From: Zygnema cylindricum
Taxonomy: Eukaryota > Streptophyta > Zygnematophyceae > Zygnematales > Zygnemataceae
Direction: 5' to 3'
Assembly: GCA_037447655.1 (NCBI GenBank)
Contig: JBBHKE010002319.1
Location: 1-64,000, forward strand
Length of the DNA stretch: 64,000 bases
Below are positions 1 through 11,455 of the stretch, one piece after another. The position numbers were made by a program, and so were the translations under genes. Below the pieces are notes generated by a model. It was not told the DNA's origin and ran no database searches. It worked only from the letters and a program-made list of their open reading frames with translations. Numbering within the stretch: position 1 is the first letter of the stretch; every line of letters starts with the position of its first letter.

Positions 1-581
1 ATCCCGTGCATTCCATGAAAACTTTTCCTTTAGCTCAATTCAATTTTCTTCAAAATTCAGAAAGACATTCTTTGTAGAATTTACAGCACAAACAAAGAAA
101 CCATGTACACCAAACACACTGGATTTCTATAGAGTATTCATTTTCAAAGTGCGATTTGATTTTCGCACATCTTTTGTTTTTTTTCTTTTGCAGTGATCAT
201 CGCTCCTTCATGTTTGTGGAAACAAAAGAAATTGTAACACAAACTAGTATACGCCACAATCTATCCTAAAAATGTAATATGTTTTACAACCATACTGTGC
301 ATACATAATAATGCTTGGTTTTACATCACTGTAAAGAACTATGATACATAGTATTGTAGTAGGTATGCAAGATGACTTATTACATAAAACAAACCGTTAG
401 GCATACCATACACATGTGGCAACCCTAATGTTAAAAACCCTAAAAAACGTAAAAGATCTTCAAGTGTACGATATGCATATGATAGCATCAATCTGTCTAT
501 GAGCATTCACACAGATGCAAGCATGCCTAAATACTTTCAAACATGACATAACATACATTTAAGAAAAATAATGTTTTCCAC
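1..581. other. No recognisable gene; possible intron of a minus-strand gene
   Basis: No coding frame, RNA gene or terminal repeat could be recognised here. If the small exon at 582-662 is real, this stretch would be its first intron, and the rest of the gene would lie beyond the left edge of the window. Confidence 0.3.
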
Positions 582-662
582 CTGACACGGAGCAGTAAGA
601 ATCTTGCGCCATGGAGGCTTGCAGGAGCGAATGCTTTGCGAGACAGATACCGAGAAAGCCAT
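582..662 (-). CDS. Possible first exon of a protein with a transit-like N-terminus (partial)
   Basis: On the minus strand an ATG in good context (GCCATGGC) opens a 27-codon frame that ends at a CAG|GTGGAA donor-like site. The peptide begins MAFSVSVSQSIRSCK and is rich in Ser, Arg and Lys with no acidic residue. That composition is typical of plastid or mitochondrial targeting peptides. The base composition is much richer in G and C than the flanks, as in the other genes of this window. No mature domain is visible because the continuation would lie left of position 1. The alternative is a chance open frame in a GC-rich patch. Confidence 0.3.
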
Positions 663-984
663 GGCAGCGGAAGAAAGCTCTAATTGCTCAGCAGGAGAAT
701 TGCTCCTTAACTGGTACTAGCTTCCGTACACTCTGGCTGTTGCACTAAGAGGCTCTTGGCCAAGCGATTCACGCAGAAAAAGTCATAAATGTAAAGAAGT
801 TTACAAGGGTGTGTAAACATAAAGTAAAAATGCAAAATCGTTGAAATGTTGGATGTTTTCACTTTCAATGTGCGCGTGGCTTTAGGTTACTGGTTTCTTG
901 TGCCTGCCACGTGGCTGCCAGCGAAATCATATGTATGCCACGTCGACTTCAATGTGCAAACGTGAAATCGTTACTGTACTTGTC

Positions 985-1270
985 CTGTGACGGTTGTAGA
1001 CGTGGGTAGAACATGTGACGGTTGTAGACGTGGGTAGAACATGTGACGGTGGTAGACGTGGGTAGAACATGTGACGGTGGTAGACGTGGGTAGAACATGT
1101 GACGGTGGTAGACGTGGATAGAACATGTAACGGTTGTAGACGTGGGTGAACATGTGACGGTTGTAGCGTGGGTAAAGTGCGACGGTTGTAGACGGGTAAC
1201 ATGACGGTGGTAGACGTGGGTAGAACAATAACGGTTGTAGACGGGTAGAACTGTGGCGGATGTAGACGAC
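985..1270. repeat. 28-bp minisatellite, about ten units
   Basis: A unit close to GTGACGGTKGTAGACGTGGG plus TAGAACAT is repeated head to tail about ten times. The central units are nearly identical and the outer ones have small deletions. Long open frames on the minus strand across it only reflect the lack of stops in the unit and are not genes. Confidence 0.9.
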
Positions 1271-1310
1271 TACAAACTTTGATAATTAGTGTAGAAGAGC
1301 TTTTGCATAG

Positions 1311-1440
1311 TTCAAAGTAGGCATTTTTGTGGCCCTTTGTGTCGCCTTTATTGAAGTTGTGTTACGGGCTTCTATTTAATCTTCTTAGATTGCTACTTTG
1401 ATCATCGACTGTCCGATCGTCCAAATCTGACGGTTTAAAA
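1311..1440. repeat. Degraded copy of the 'GTTCAAAAGTAGG' repeat family
   Basis: The segment starts with GTTCAAAGTAGGCATTTTTG. It contains the family's internal block (GATTGCTACTTTGATCATCG, then CCGATCGTCCAAATCTGACG), which is also present near 12.85, 27.05, 28.9, 35.1 and 63.4 kb. It is a fragment without a second terminus. Confidence 0.6.
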
Positions 1441-1480
1441 AAAAAAAATCCTCAAATCTCACAAAAAATATTTTTTTGTC

Positions 1481-1957
1481 CGAGGGAGAGGGGAGAGGCG
1501 ACGACGGCGCCAAATATTACCAAGGACCCCATGAATGCAAGTGGAGGTCTAAGAGCCCAACAACTTTTTTTTCCGTACATGCACATGACGGGCACGGAGA
1601 AAAACAGCGAGGAGACGTACCCTAAGTCATGCTCACTTGTGACGTCATTAGTAGGAAAACTTTCCGCCTTTTTTTATCTTTTATCACTCGATATGCCATC
1701 AAACTACGACCAAGGATATAAAAAAAAAAAATCAAATAATCTTCATTTCACATGAGTGTTGTCATATTTCATTCTAAAAAGAGGGAGAGAGGAGCGTTAA
1801 ATTGAGAGGGAGAGAGAGAGAGGGAGAGACGACGACGAGGTAGACTTTTGAAAGGACCCATGAATGAAAGTGGATGTCAAAAACCTACGTTTGTCATTTT
1901 TCTACATACATGCATGTGACGAGTAGGGAAAATAATAGCAAATACACTCTGTCATGC
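1481..1957. repeat. Imperfect tandem duplication, about 160 bp per copy
   Basis: Two diverged copies (about 1481-1633 and 1800-1957) share the order: GA-rich tract, GACGACG, GGACCC(C)ATGAATG, AAGTGGA, a TACATGCA(T/C)GTGACG block and a final CATGC. The copies are separated by unrelated AT-rich sequence. No coding function is seen in either copy. Confidence 0.6.
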
Positions 1958-2130
1958 AAAAAAAATAAAAAACGTGTGACCCTCGCAACTACAATTTCCT
2001 AATCCTCTCTCAATTGTGGCATTTAATAAAACCGACTTTTTAGTCTCTTTTAGTAAAGGTTTAAAGATGAGTTACCATTGACGTGGCAGTGGGTCACAAA
2101 TTTAATAAGACCACCAGGAGTACATTTTAA

Positions 2131-2896
2131 GGTCATGTCCCCATGTGCCAGAGTAAGGGTTTTTTTTTGTCATACTCCTAAAAAAATCAGCATTGTACCC
2201 GCTTAAATTACAATCGTGCGAAAAAAATAAAAAATTGAAAGTACAATTCGGGGTATTTTTCAAACTTGTAATATACTGCATGTGGTCGTCTTGTGTTTCT
2301 AAAACCACGCCCACAAAAAGAAGCGCCATCTTCAAATTTTGCCTAATATGTGTTTTAAATCAAATTATCAACGCTCCACAAACATGAAAACAACTTTGCG
2401 GGTGTCAAAAGTTTTAAAAAATTCCAAAAGATTTAATACGACGAGTAAAATTACATGAGTTATTATGGCTTGTCCCTTCGCATTCAGTGCGACAACAAAA
2501 AGTACACGATTTGCTTTGTTTTGTCCGTTCGCGTCCTCTACGGATTTATTTTTGCATAATTCTTAAAAATCCAATGTCATTTCACGTCGTCTCGGTAAGA
2601 GATGGAAAGGTGGATAGTAACTTTTTCAACCATAAAATACACAAGGTTGAAATGTTGTATATCTTCAACGTCAAGGAAAGACATGCGACATCACAAACAA
2701 TTACAAAAATGAATGTGCGACGCCACCGATTTTAGATGTTATGAACCGTGACAAGCATTGTCGACGTAAACAATCGTCGATGACTTAACTGACAATTTCG
2801 TTTTTACGCACCGAGACACTTGAAAACACTATACATATAATATTTGTTGTAGCACAAAGTAAGTTCGTTAAGGTAATGTTGTATAGGGACATGACC
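2131..2896. mobile_element. PIF/Harbinger (Tourist)-like MITE with TAA target duplication
   Basis: The element begins GGTCATGTCCCCATGT and ends in the inverted GGGACATGACC, flanked on both sides by TAA (2128-2130 and 2897-2899). The same terminal motif, size class and TAA flanks recur at 6.5, 7.8, 9.1, 9.9 and 27.4 kb. A 3-bp TAA/TTA duplication with GGG-type termini is the established signature of PIF/Harbinger-derived MITEs. No transposase is encoded, so it is non-autonomous. Confidence 0.7.
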
Positions 2897-2899
2897 TAA

Positions 2900-5009
2900 G
2901 TTATAATATGACAAAATAGGTAATTTGGTTTTTACACATTTTTCCTACGACACAATATTTTCTCGTCGTAATTTCATTTTAGAAGGAAAACGACAAAAAA
3001 AACCCTTGTTTTAACACATGGGCACACAACTTTACACTTCTCAAATAAAATTTGTTATTCGACACCTCTTGCAAAGATTTTTCGACGAATTTCGATGGGT
3101 TGCATCGACCCAGTCTGAAGCGAAAAAGCTCATACGACGTGTTGGATTTCCGCTGACCATCCATTGTTGCACTTGTAAAAGCTCTTGTCCATATAGCGTA
3201 TCGTATGCACACGTTAACATTAATACTTTGATCAGTATTCCATCATACCGTTCGAATAAAACACCAATCGTCTACGTGCCCCGTTACCAATAGTACCACG
3301 TAGGTTCTCGTCTAAATGTTGCGAATGGTCAAATATTTTAAATGCACACATAAATCTTCAAACAATAAATATAAAATGTGTATAGGCGAATTAAATTGTG
3401 TTATCTCTTTTTGCGTACTTTGTAATTGTAAAAGTTGAGCCATTATGTTTTAAACATAATGTCTTTTCTGCAAAGGTCAATGGTTGGCAAAAAGGGCGTT
3501 ATAGGATATCCCACAACAAATATTTTTTGTGAACCCACCTTGCCGAAAGGCACATGCCCTTTGCCACATGTAAGGGTGTCATTTCACGTCCATCGTCGAT
3601 TTTATCTAACTATTTTTGGTTTACCAATCATACAATGTCCAATGTGTGGTTACTATCACTTTGACGACATTAGCGCGCACACTAGATAAAATGACCGTTC
3701 GTTTTGAAAAATCAAAATTGAACTGTCGAAGTTGTCACCCACAAGTTTGGAGAATCTTGCAAAAAATGTAATTAACATGTCCGGTGAACAAATATAAAAA
3801 CAATACGGTCTAATACAAAAATGTACAGCTTTATGTGAATGACCTCACTTTTTGCTTAATGGAGACTCACTCTAAGTCTTTAATGTTTTTTTTTTTTAGT
3901 TTTACCCTTTATGTTAATTATCGAAGTGTAGTGATTGTTTATAGCCAGTATTTACACCATCCTCTTTCAAGATTGTGGAGATTTACTAGCTTGAGGCTAC
4001 GATTGCTTTGAGGATGGGGTTTTTAACAAGGATTAAACAGTCAGTGTTTACGCTTGTCCCTTTTAAAAATGTTGATGGATTCTCAATAAACGTGTAGCTT
4101 AACAAAGAAGAAGAGAACAATACAAAATGGTACGGAAACGTACGAATTTTAGTAAACGACCGTATTTTTTCGTTGATGGAGGCTCACCCACAATAACGAA
4201 AATGTTAAGTTAACTCAAAATGAGCCAATGGCTTTTCACCCTAATAAAGATCTTAACGGATCCTGTCGTGTAACTTCCGATTGGGAAAAATGTTTGTCGT
4301 CTAACAATACCAATCTCTTTACGGCGACTTGAAGACATCAATTAAGTTGTAGAATAGTTGGGGCAGAAGTGACATACTCGTCTTAAATTTGGTTACCTTA
4401 AGCGGATTTACAAGTGAGTACACAATATTCGTTTCTTGTTAACATGAAATGCTTGTATGGAAAGGGAAGAAGCACAAAAGATTAAAACATAAGGAAATGA
4501 TCATCCATGGGAAAAGCGTCATGGTTTTCTTTCAATTTTTTTCGCGACGCTCAACCATGGAAACGGGGCATGTCTCCTAACGTTTCATTTTACTTTAAAA
4601 CACTTTCATGTTTGTTTGTTTATTTGGGTCTTCACACATATCCATGGATTTTAGACAATGCTCCAACGCCGTGGCTTTATGAAGCTTAACCAAGGTTGTA
4701 ATTTGCAATATAATGGAAAAGAAAAGGAGAAAAGGAGTCTCTCTGCGACCAAAATTGATGGTTTCAATTTTTTTCGTCAGGGGAAATGAAAGGGGGAGTC
4801 GACCCCTCGAAATAACACTCTCAGGTTCGGATGTACGCTTTTTCTTTGTCTTTACTGTTGTGCTACAAAGAATGTAAGGTAAATATGTACGTTTTCAAAA
4901 TATATTTGCGAGTGGCATGGGCGTTTTCAAATCGAATTTGACGGCTGATTGGTATTCGCGCTCGACCTTTTTTCAGTTCATGTGAGAAAAAATCGGATTG
5001 GCTCTACCG
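2900..5009. other. Intergenic, repeat remnants, no gene seen
   Basis: A decayed end of the Harbinger-like family is visible at about 2930-3025. It keeps the internal block before the AACCCTT and ACACATGGG motifs but has lost its terminus. From 3030 to 5009 there is AT-rich sequence with only short unsupported open frames; no protein family, RNA gene or array was recognised. Confidence 0.5.
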
Positions 5010-6111
5010 CAGAGGTCGCAAACGGTCAACCGAAACCGTGAACGACCGTTAACTGACCGCCCGCGCCGGATCCGGAACGGATTCGGTTTCCAATTTTTGG
5101 GGGTCGGGCGGTCTCAGTCGGTTGATTCACCAAAAAAGTAGGTTACGGTCGGTCAAGCAAAAAATGAAAAAAAAAAAATTGTACTGTCCATAACTCCATA
5201 CAATCCAACGTTATTGTACTTTGTACTCTTTGATATTGTGGAAGTACGTGACATAATTATTAGCGTCGCAAATTTGACACGGTAGTAACACTACACCGCC
5301 AATCGTTATTAGCGTGTAAGTTTTTTTAGCTTATAAAAATAATCACCGTGGTGTACGCTATTTAAGAATTTGAAAATTTTGGAAAAAATCATACATTCTA
5401 ATTGTTTGCTTATGGTAATTTGGATCTTTGAAAAAAAAATGTCAGTCGCAAACATGTTTACACTAATATAGGTCTCCGTACAAAATCTGACAAATCGTAC
5501 ACATATCGTGCATTCACACGGTCGAAACGCGGCTGTCGGACGAATATGTGCGAGCGGGATTTTTTACGACCTGGCTTTTTTTCCATTTTAGAACGCACAC
5601 TCTCATGCGTCCGCGATTACTAAAACTAATTTATTGTACTTTTTAACTTAAAAAGTTACATTTATGTACGCTCTGATACTGACCGTACACCACTCTATTT
5701 AAGATACAACGTACTGAAAACGACCCTAAATAGAATAAAGAAAAAAATAGAATGAACTACGCTAATGGAGAATAATAATAAAAAAAGCGGGACGGAATTA
5801 GTGTACACAACGCTAATAACGATTGGCGGTGTAGTTCGCAAATCTTAAGGAACGCGACAAATTGTAATTATTGGCTTATTCATAAGTCGTGAAAAACTAA
5901 GATTTTTTTTTGTACTATTCCCTTTACGGGCGGGTACGGTTAGTCGCGAGGAATCGAGTTTCGGTTAACTTTTATTTTCGTAAAAGTCGGTCGGTTAACG
6001 GTTAACAATTTTAGAGCGTGACATGACCCGGTCGGGCGTCGGTTACTCAGATTTTGAAAAATGAAAACGGTCGGTTTCGGTTATGTCAAATTTTGACTTT
6101 TGCGACCTCTG
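5010..6111. mobile_element. hAT-like element with CAGAGGTCGCAAA termini, carrying a nested MITE
   Basis: The termini are CAGAGGTCGCAAACGG on the left and the inverted TTTTGCGACCTCTG on the right. The flanks CTCTACCG and CTCTACTC agree at six of eight positions, which fits a mutated 8-bp target duplication. The better-preserved sister copy at 35.8 kb has a perfect 8-bp duplication. The element is interrupted at 5294-5831 by a TA-flanked MITE. No transposase frame is present. Confidence 0.7.
5294..5831. mobile_element. TA-flanked MITE nested inside the hAT-like element
   Basis: The termini are CACCGCCAATCGTTATTAGCG and its inverted match, with TA at both borders (5292-5293 and 5832-5833). It belongs to the same terminal family as copies near 11.3, 22.1, 26.3, 45.7, 50.0 and 53.6 kb. 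TA flanks in every copy suggest Tc1/mariner-type target duplication. It inserted after the surrounding element, which gives a relative age order. Confidence 0.75.
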
Positions 6112-6544
6112 CTCTACTCTCCGTTGGAGTTACTTCGGCTATCGAGCTGAATCGAACTTAACGTCAACTTGTCGCTGAGCAGGCTGTGCTGGAAAACGCC
6201 TCCTTTCTTGTGCGAATCATGATGGAAAATGGTCATGCTAATTAACATGTGACGCGGCCAAGGCATTTTAATATTTTATGGCTCAAGATAACGTACGGAC
6301 AAAGATTCAACGGTTTTTCCATTCGCTAAAAATGACAAAAAGTGGCTTTTGTGCGTACACACCTGACTTTTCGATAAGAATATTCGTTTCGCGATGCTGT
6401 ACTCCTTGCGATAACATATGCGTGCGATTCGCGAGTGTACTTAATTTAATCGTAAAGTTACACTGTACAACTGTAGGCCTGTCACAGGGAAAAAAAACCA
6501 TGCGGACAAAACACGAGCAGCCGACTACTTTTAAGGGATATTAA

Positions 6545-7240
6545 GGGCGTGTTCCCATGTAACCGATATTTTGAAACGTTATTTTGGAATTTAGCGCTGA
6601 TTTTACGGTGTACTTTTCAAAGTGTGCCTATGTGAATCGTTACTTGCGCGTTCATTATTTTGAATATGTGGCAGCTGTACACGTCGCCAATACTTGCGAA
6701 ACCCAAACTGCTGACATTTGTAGACGCCAACGATCTCGGAACAAAATGCCGACATTTGTACGCCGCAAAGAGATCCTGACATACTGGGACAATTGTCGAC
6801 GCCAGTTGTCATTTGTTGAAGCCCACACGTGAACGACATAATCAATCGCCTACGTCTACAAAATGACATTTGTAGACACCCACAAGTGGACAACATAAGC
6901 AAACGGACAAACACCTTTTTTTTCGTGTACTCTCCCAACCGCAAAAAAAATTTTGAAAACGTTTGACGCTTGCAATCCAGGTTTTCCATTCGTCAATAGG
7001 GTAGTATTTTGACTAAAATCAGATCGCGATTTGATTCCAGTGCAAGTGTGAAGATGAGCTGGAAGTGGGTCGCGATGATTATAACGCCAAATTGCCGTAC
7101 CTTCCAAGTTCCAATATGACGCAAAATGTACTTGTGTTTTTGCCCATTTTTCGTACGGCGTAATATTTTCTCGTTGGAAGTCCCATTTTCTGTGAAAACG
7201 ACGGAAAAAAACCCTTACTTGAACACATGGGAACACGCCC
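6545..7240 (+). mobile_element. Harbinger-like MITE, left member of an inverted pair
   Basis: A 696-bp element that begins GGGCGTGTTCCCATGT and ends ACATGGGAACACGCCC, with TAA on both sides. The inner part has several short repeats around TTTGTAGACGCC and TTTGTAGACACC. It is nearly identical, in reverse orientation, to 7757-8452. The long open frames inside are mirrored in both copies and show no protein family, so they are not annotated as genes. Confidence 0.85.
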
Positions 7241-7756
7241 TAAGGTACGTTCGTTTACACGGCAGGATTCTGGAATGGGCCACGTCGTCTATTTGAATAA
7301 ATTTGACGATGGTTGCCGACAGTATGTGTTTAGTAGAATCCACGTCGCCATTTCGAATTTTGCCACGTCGCCTTTTATCCTGCATTTGGAGCAGGACCAG
7401 TTATATATCTTAAACATGCCGTACGTGTACTTTGCTTCCTTTGCGTTGCCGTTGCCGTTGTAAATGTTGAGTTGTAGCTGGACGCGAAATGTCAAAATGC
7501 GCTGTTATTGGTGCCGCGTCGTCGTCCCTTCTTTCAGATTTTAGTACTACGCGTAAGTCAACAGCCGTACGATCATTATCTAACAAATCGGACAGAATCG
7601 TTTTGTCGTTTTGCTGCTGTGACTTTTTCACACGTTTGTGTGTGACTCTTGTCGTGCCTTTAGATATTGAACTTGTTTAACTTGTTATATGAAGTTAACA
7701 ATAACCTCTGTTAATAAAAGCGTAAACTTTGTCCGTGTTGACGCAGGGTTGAGTAA
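7241..7756. other. 516-bp spacer between the inverted MITE copies
   Basis: This is unique sequence between two 696-bp inverted arms, with TAA at each inner border. It would form the loop if the arms paired. Short open frames occur, but no domain was recognised. Confidence 0.6.
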
Positions 7757-8452
7757 GGGCATGTTCCCATGTGTTCAAGTAAGGGTTTTTTTCCGTCGTT
7801 TTCACAGAAAATGGGACTTCCAACGAGAAAATATTACGCCGTACGAAAAATGGACAAAAACACAAGTACATTTTGCGTCATGTTGGAACTTGGAAGGTAC
7901 GGCAATTTGGCGTTATTATCATCGCGACCCACTTCCAGCTCATCTTCACACTTGCACTGGAATCAAATCGCGATCTGATTTTAGTCAAAATACTACCCTA
8001 TTGACGAATGGAAAACCTGGATTGCAAGCGTCAAACGTTTTCAAATTTTTTTTTGCGGTTGGGAGAGTACACGAAAAAAAAGGTGTTTGTCCGTTTGCTT
8101 ATGTTGTCCACTTGTGGGTGTCTACAAATGTCATTTTGTAGACGTAGGCGATTGATTATGTCGTTCACGTGTGGGCTTCAACAAATGACAACTGGCGTCG
8201 ACAATTGTCCCAGTATGTCAGGATCTCTTTGCGGCGTACAAATGTCGGCATTTTGTTCCGAGATCGTTGGCGTCTACAAATGTCAGCAGTTTGGGTTTCG
8301 CAAGTATTGGCGACGTGTACAGCTGCCACATATTCAAAATAATGAACGCGCAAGTAACGATTCACATAGGCACACTTTGAAAAGTACACCGTAAAATCAG
8401 CGCTAAATTCCAAAATAACGTTTCAAAATATCGGTTACATGGGAACACGCCC
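7757..8452 (-). mobile_element. Harbinger-like MITE, right member of an inverted pair
   Basis: This is the reverse-oriented partner of 6545-7240, with the same length and near-identical sequence. It begins GGGCATGTTCCCATGT, ends GGGAACACGCCC and has TAA at 7754-7756 and 8453-8455. The pair plus spacer makes a palindrome-like structure of about 1.9 kb. Confidence 0.85.
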
Positions 8453-8532
8453 TAAAGCCACGTAGTCCTCTGCCGCAAACTTTGACGCAATGTGACGTTT
8501 TGGAACCTTTCAAACGATTGGAGGACCAAACG

Positions 8533-8560
8533 CACAAACAAACAAACAAACAAACAAAAC
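8533..8560. repeat. Short (AAAC)n microsatellite
   Basis: About six AAAC units lie in otherwise unique sequence. The surrounding 8456-9086 holds no recognised gene. Confidence 0.8.
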
Positions 8561-9089
8561 ACCAAAACCAAACATTCGATCGTTTCGCCTTCCAAATTCG
8601 AAATTTGGTCTTCCGCAAGTCAAACGGCTTCATGACTTTTGAAGGTAAGGAAAAGCACGAATGGCGTGGCCGCACAATTTTTTCCAAACAGAAAAAACAG
8701 CCAGCGTGGCGTAAAATACAGTACAGTACGGTAATTTCATGTACCGTACTGTACCACACTGTACTCTCTTGCTGCCGCCACCCCCCGCCATCATTGCTGG
8801 TACAGATGTCCCTTGAGCGTTGCCACCACTCGCTTTTTGGCTTTTTGCTGCTGGTCATAAACAGACGACCGGCCACCAACACGCGGTCGACTAAATAATT
8901 GCCGGCTACGCATTATTTCTGACGCTCTTGACGTCATACGACAACATGCAATTGCGCCAGGAGCCCTGCGTCATAAAATTTGATCTGGTCACACGATTCG
9001 TGTCGTTACAAGATTCATTTGTCGACGTGGAGCCCTGTCGCACATTTTCAATGGAATCCCTCGTTATATTAACTACGCGATCTTTCTAA

Positions 9090-9868
9090 GGGTTTGTCCC
9101 CATGTACTTGAAACTTAGCGAACTTACTTTGTTTTTTAGCGCAGATCCGGCGGACCCGGATTTCAAGTGTCCCTATGTGTGTAAGGACGAAATCGTAACT
9201 TACGCTTGTGACGATTGTATACGTCGAGAGTACCTGTGACGGTTGTCAACGTCTACAATCTGTGGTCGCACGTTATTTTTTGTACCTGCGTGTGACGTCG
9301 CATGTCTTTCCGTGACATTGTAGACGTACCGCATTCCAGCCTGATAGCTTCACGGTTGAAGAAGATGCGATTTGCCTTCGCGTCGCCTGTCCGGTCGACG
9401 TGAAATGGCATCGGAATTTGAAGACCCCTGCAAAAAAAGAAATCCGTACTAGACGAAAACTGACAAATCCAAACAAATTGTGTCCTTGTATTTGTCGTAT
9501 TAGAGTGCAAACGGACAAAGCATAGCGAACTATGTACTTTTCTTTGTCTTTGGAAATCGTAGGATTTTTGTCGACAGTTACGGCACGCGCGAAAATATGT
9601 TCCTATTTGTCAATCGAAAAAACCTAATTTTAAATCACATCGCGCATGTGTTTTAAAGATAAGGTTGAAGATGACGTTTTTTGTCGTCGAAGTGGGTCGA
9701 AAAGCACAAGACGACAACTTTTCGTACATCCTAAGTTCAGGGATGACGCAAATTGTACTCTACAAATTTGTGATTCCTTCGTACGGTTGCAATTTAGGCA
9801 GTACGGCGCTAAGTTTTACGGCAAAACGACAGGAAAAAACCCTTACTTATGCACATGGGGACACACCC
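9090..9868 (+). mobile_element. Harbinger-like MITE, first of a head-to-tail pair
   Basis: The element begins GGGTTTGTCCCCATGTACTT and ends CACATGGGGACACACCC. TAA lies at 9087-9089 and at 9869-9871; the second TAA is shared with the next copy. It carries the block ATCCGGCGGACCCGGATTTC, which is conserved in the copies at 9872 and 27425. It encodes no transposase. Confidence 0.85.
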
Positions 9869-9871
9869 TAA

Positions 9872-10651
9872 GGGTATGTCCCCATGTACTTGTAACTTAT
9901 CGAACTTACTTTGTATTTTAGCGCGGATCCGCCGGACCCGGTTTTCAAGTGTCCCTATGTCTGTAAGGACGAAATCGCAAATTACGTTTGTGACGATTGT
10001 ATACGTCGACATACCTGTGACGGTTGTCAACGTCTACAATCTGTGGTCGCACGTTATTTTTTGGAACTGCTTTGTGACGTCGCATGTTTTATCGTGACAT
10101 TGTAGACGTACCGCATTCCAGCCTGGCAGTTATACGGTTGAAGAAGATGCGATTTGCCCTTCGCGTCGCCTGTCCCGCTTGAGGTAAAATGGCATCGGAA
10201 TTTGAAGACCCCTGCGAATAAAAAATCCGTACAAGACAAAAACGGACAAAATCAAACTAGCTGTGTACTTATTTTCGTCTTATTATAACGCAAACGGACA
10301 GAACATAGCGAGCTATGTACTTTCCTTTGTCCTTGGAAATCGTAGGATTTTTTTCGAAGTTTAAGGCAAGTGCGAAATAATGTTCCTATTTGTCAATCGA
10401 AAAAACCTAATTTTAAATCACATCGCGCATGTGTTTTAAACAAAGGTTTGAAGATGACGTTTTTTGTCGTAGAAGTGGGTCGAAAAGCACAAGACGACAA
10501 ATTTTCGTACATCCTAAGTTTAAGGATGACGCAAATTGTACTCTACAAATTTGCGATTCCTTCGTACGGTTGCAACTTAGGCAGTACGGCGCTAAGTTTT
10601 ACGGCAAAACGACAGAAAAAAACCCTTACTTATGCACATGGGGACACACCC
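9872..10651 (+). mobile_element. Harbinger-like MITE, second of a head-to-tail pair
   Basis: This 780-bp copy has the same orientation as the preceding 779-bp copy and is closely similar along its whole length. The two are separated only by the shared TAA. The right border is CACACCC followed by TAA at 10652-10654. The arrangement fits either insertion of one copy into the target site of the other or unequal duplication. Confidence 0.85.
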
Positions 10652-10654
10652 TAA

Positions 10655-11244
10655 GTCTTATCCCGTAACTCACCACGTCACTATATCCAGAACTGCAACA
10701 GGCGCAGACGCTGATGGAACTGCGTGACAAATATTATGGGATCTTCGGCTTTTGGCATACGTACGGAATTTGTCTTTTGTAACGCCCAATATTCTCGGGC
10801 ACCCAAAATTTACGTGACAAACGTGCGCTTTATGAAAATTCTCAAAATAGAGTGTCCAATATTCATGACACTCGTCCCATACTGGAATATTTTCATCCAC
10901 CTTTCGCGCTGTTTTAATCCAATAGGTCGAACACCTTCTAGCACTGCTTCTTGTGTCAAAAGCAATAACTCGCCGTACACCGTCAAACATCCAAGGACTT
11001 CACGAGTACGGCCTCACACGGGAACACATCACTTGTCAAAAGTGATCAATACTATATCGGTGCTCCTGAATTACGACACGTGACACTAAGATAGATAAAA
11101 CACTGTTGTTCTTTATGCTAGTATTAGTGCGGAGTATTGTCAATTTATTCAGGAGGCATTTATTTCGCACGCCGTGAACACAGCTCATATTGCGATTTTT
11201 TCGGCGGATAAAAAGAATGTAAATTATTTCCATATTTCAGCAAA
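10655..11244. other. Intergenic, nothing recognised
   Basis: No gene, terminal repeat or tandem array could be supported. The few short open frames on both strands overlap one another and match no family that I recognise. Confidence 0.4.
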
Positions 11245-11273
11245 CCCCCCCCCCCCCCCTCCCACCCCTAGTA

Positions 11274-11453
11274 CATCGCTCATCGTTATTAGTGTCGACG
11301 TTTTTTTCGCCACTTGGTCGGATTGTCGATCCGACGGTTGTTATCAGTATGCAAGATTATCAGCTTCATATTGGCGACATCAGATTAACAATCCGAAAAG
11401 TGGGATGTTTTAAGAGGCGAAAAGAACTTTAACACTGATAGCGATTAGCGGTG
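11274..11453. mobile_element. Short foldback MITE of the TA-flanked family
   Basis: The left end reads CATCGCTCATCGTTATTAG and the right end reads GATAGCGATTAGCGGTG, with TA on each side. At 180 bp it is the same size class as the 218-bp copy at 53.6 kb and shares its TTTTTTCGCCAC block. A run of 15 C residues (11245-11259) lies just upstream. Confidence 0.7.
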
Positions 11454-11455
11454 TA

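Noticed and set aside
985-1270. CRISPR array
   Set aside because: The units are contiguous without unique spacers and the genome is eukaryotic.
6603-6989. Protein-coding gene of about 128 codons, mirrored at 8008-8394
   Set aside because: Both copies are the same part of a MITE inverted repeat, and no family, splice or codon signal supports coding.
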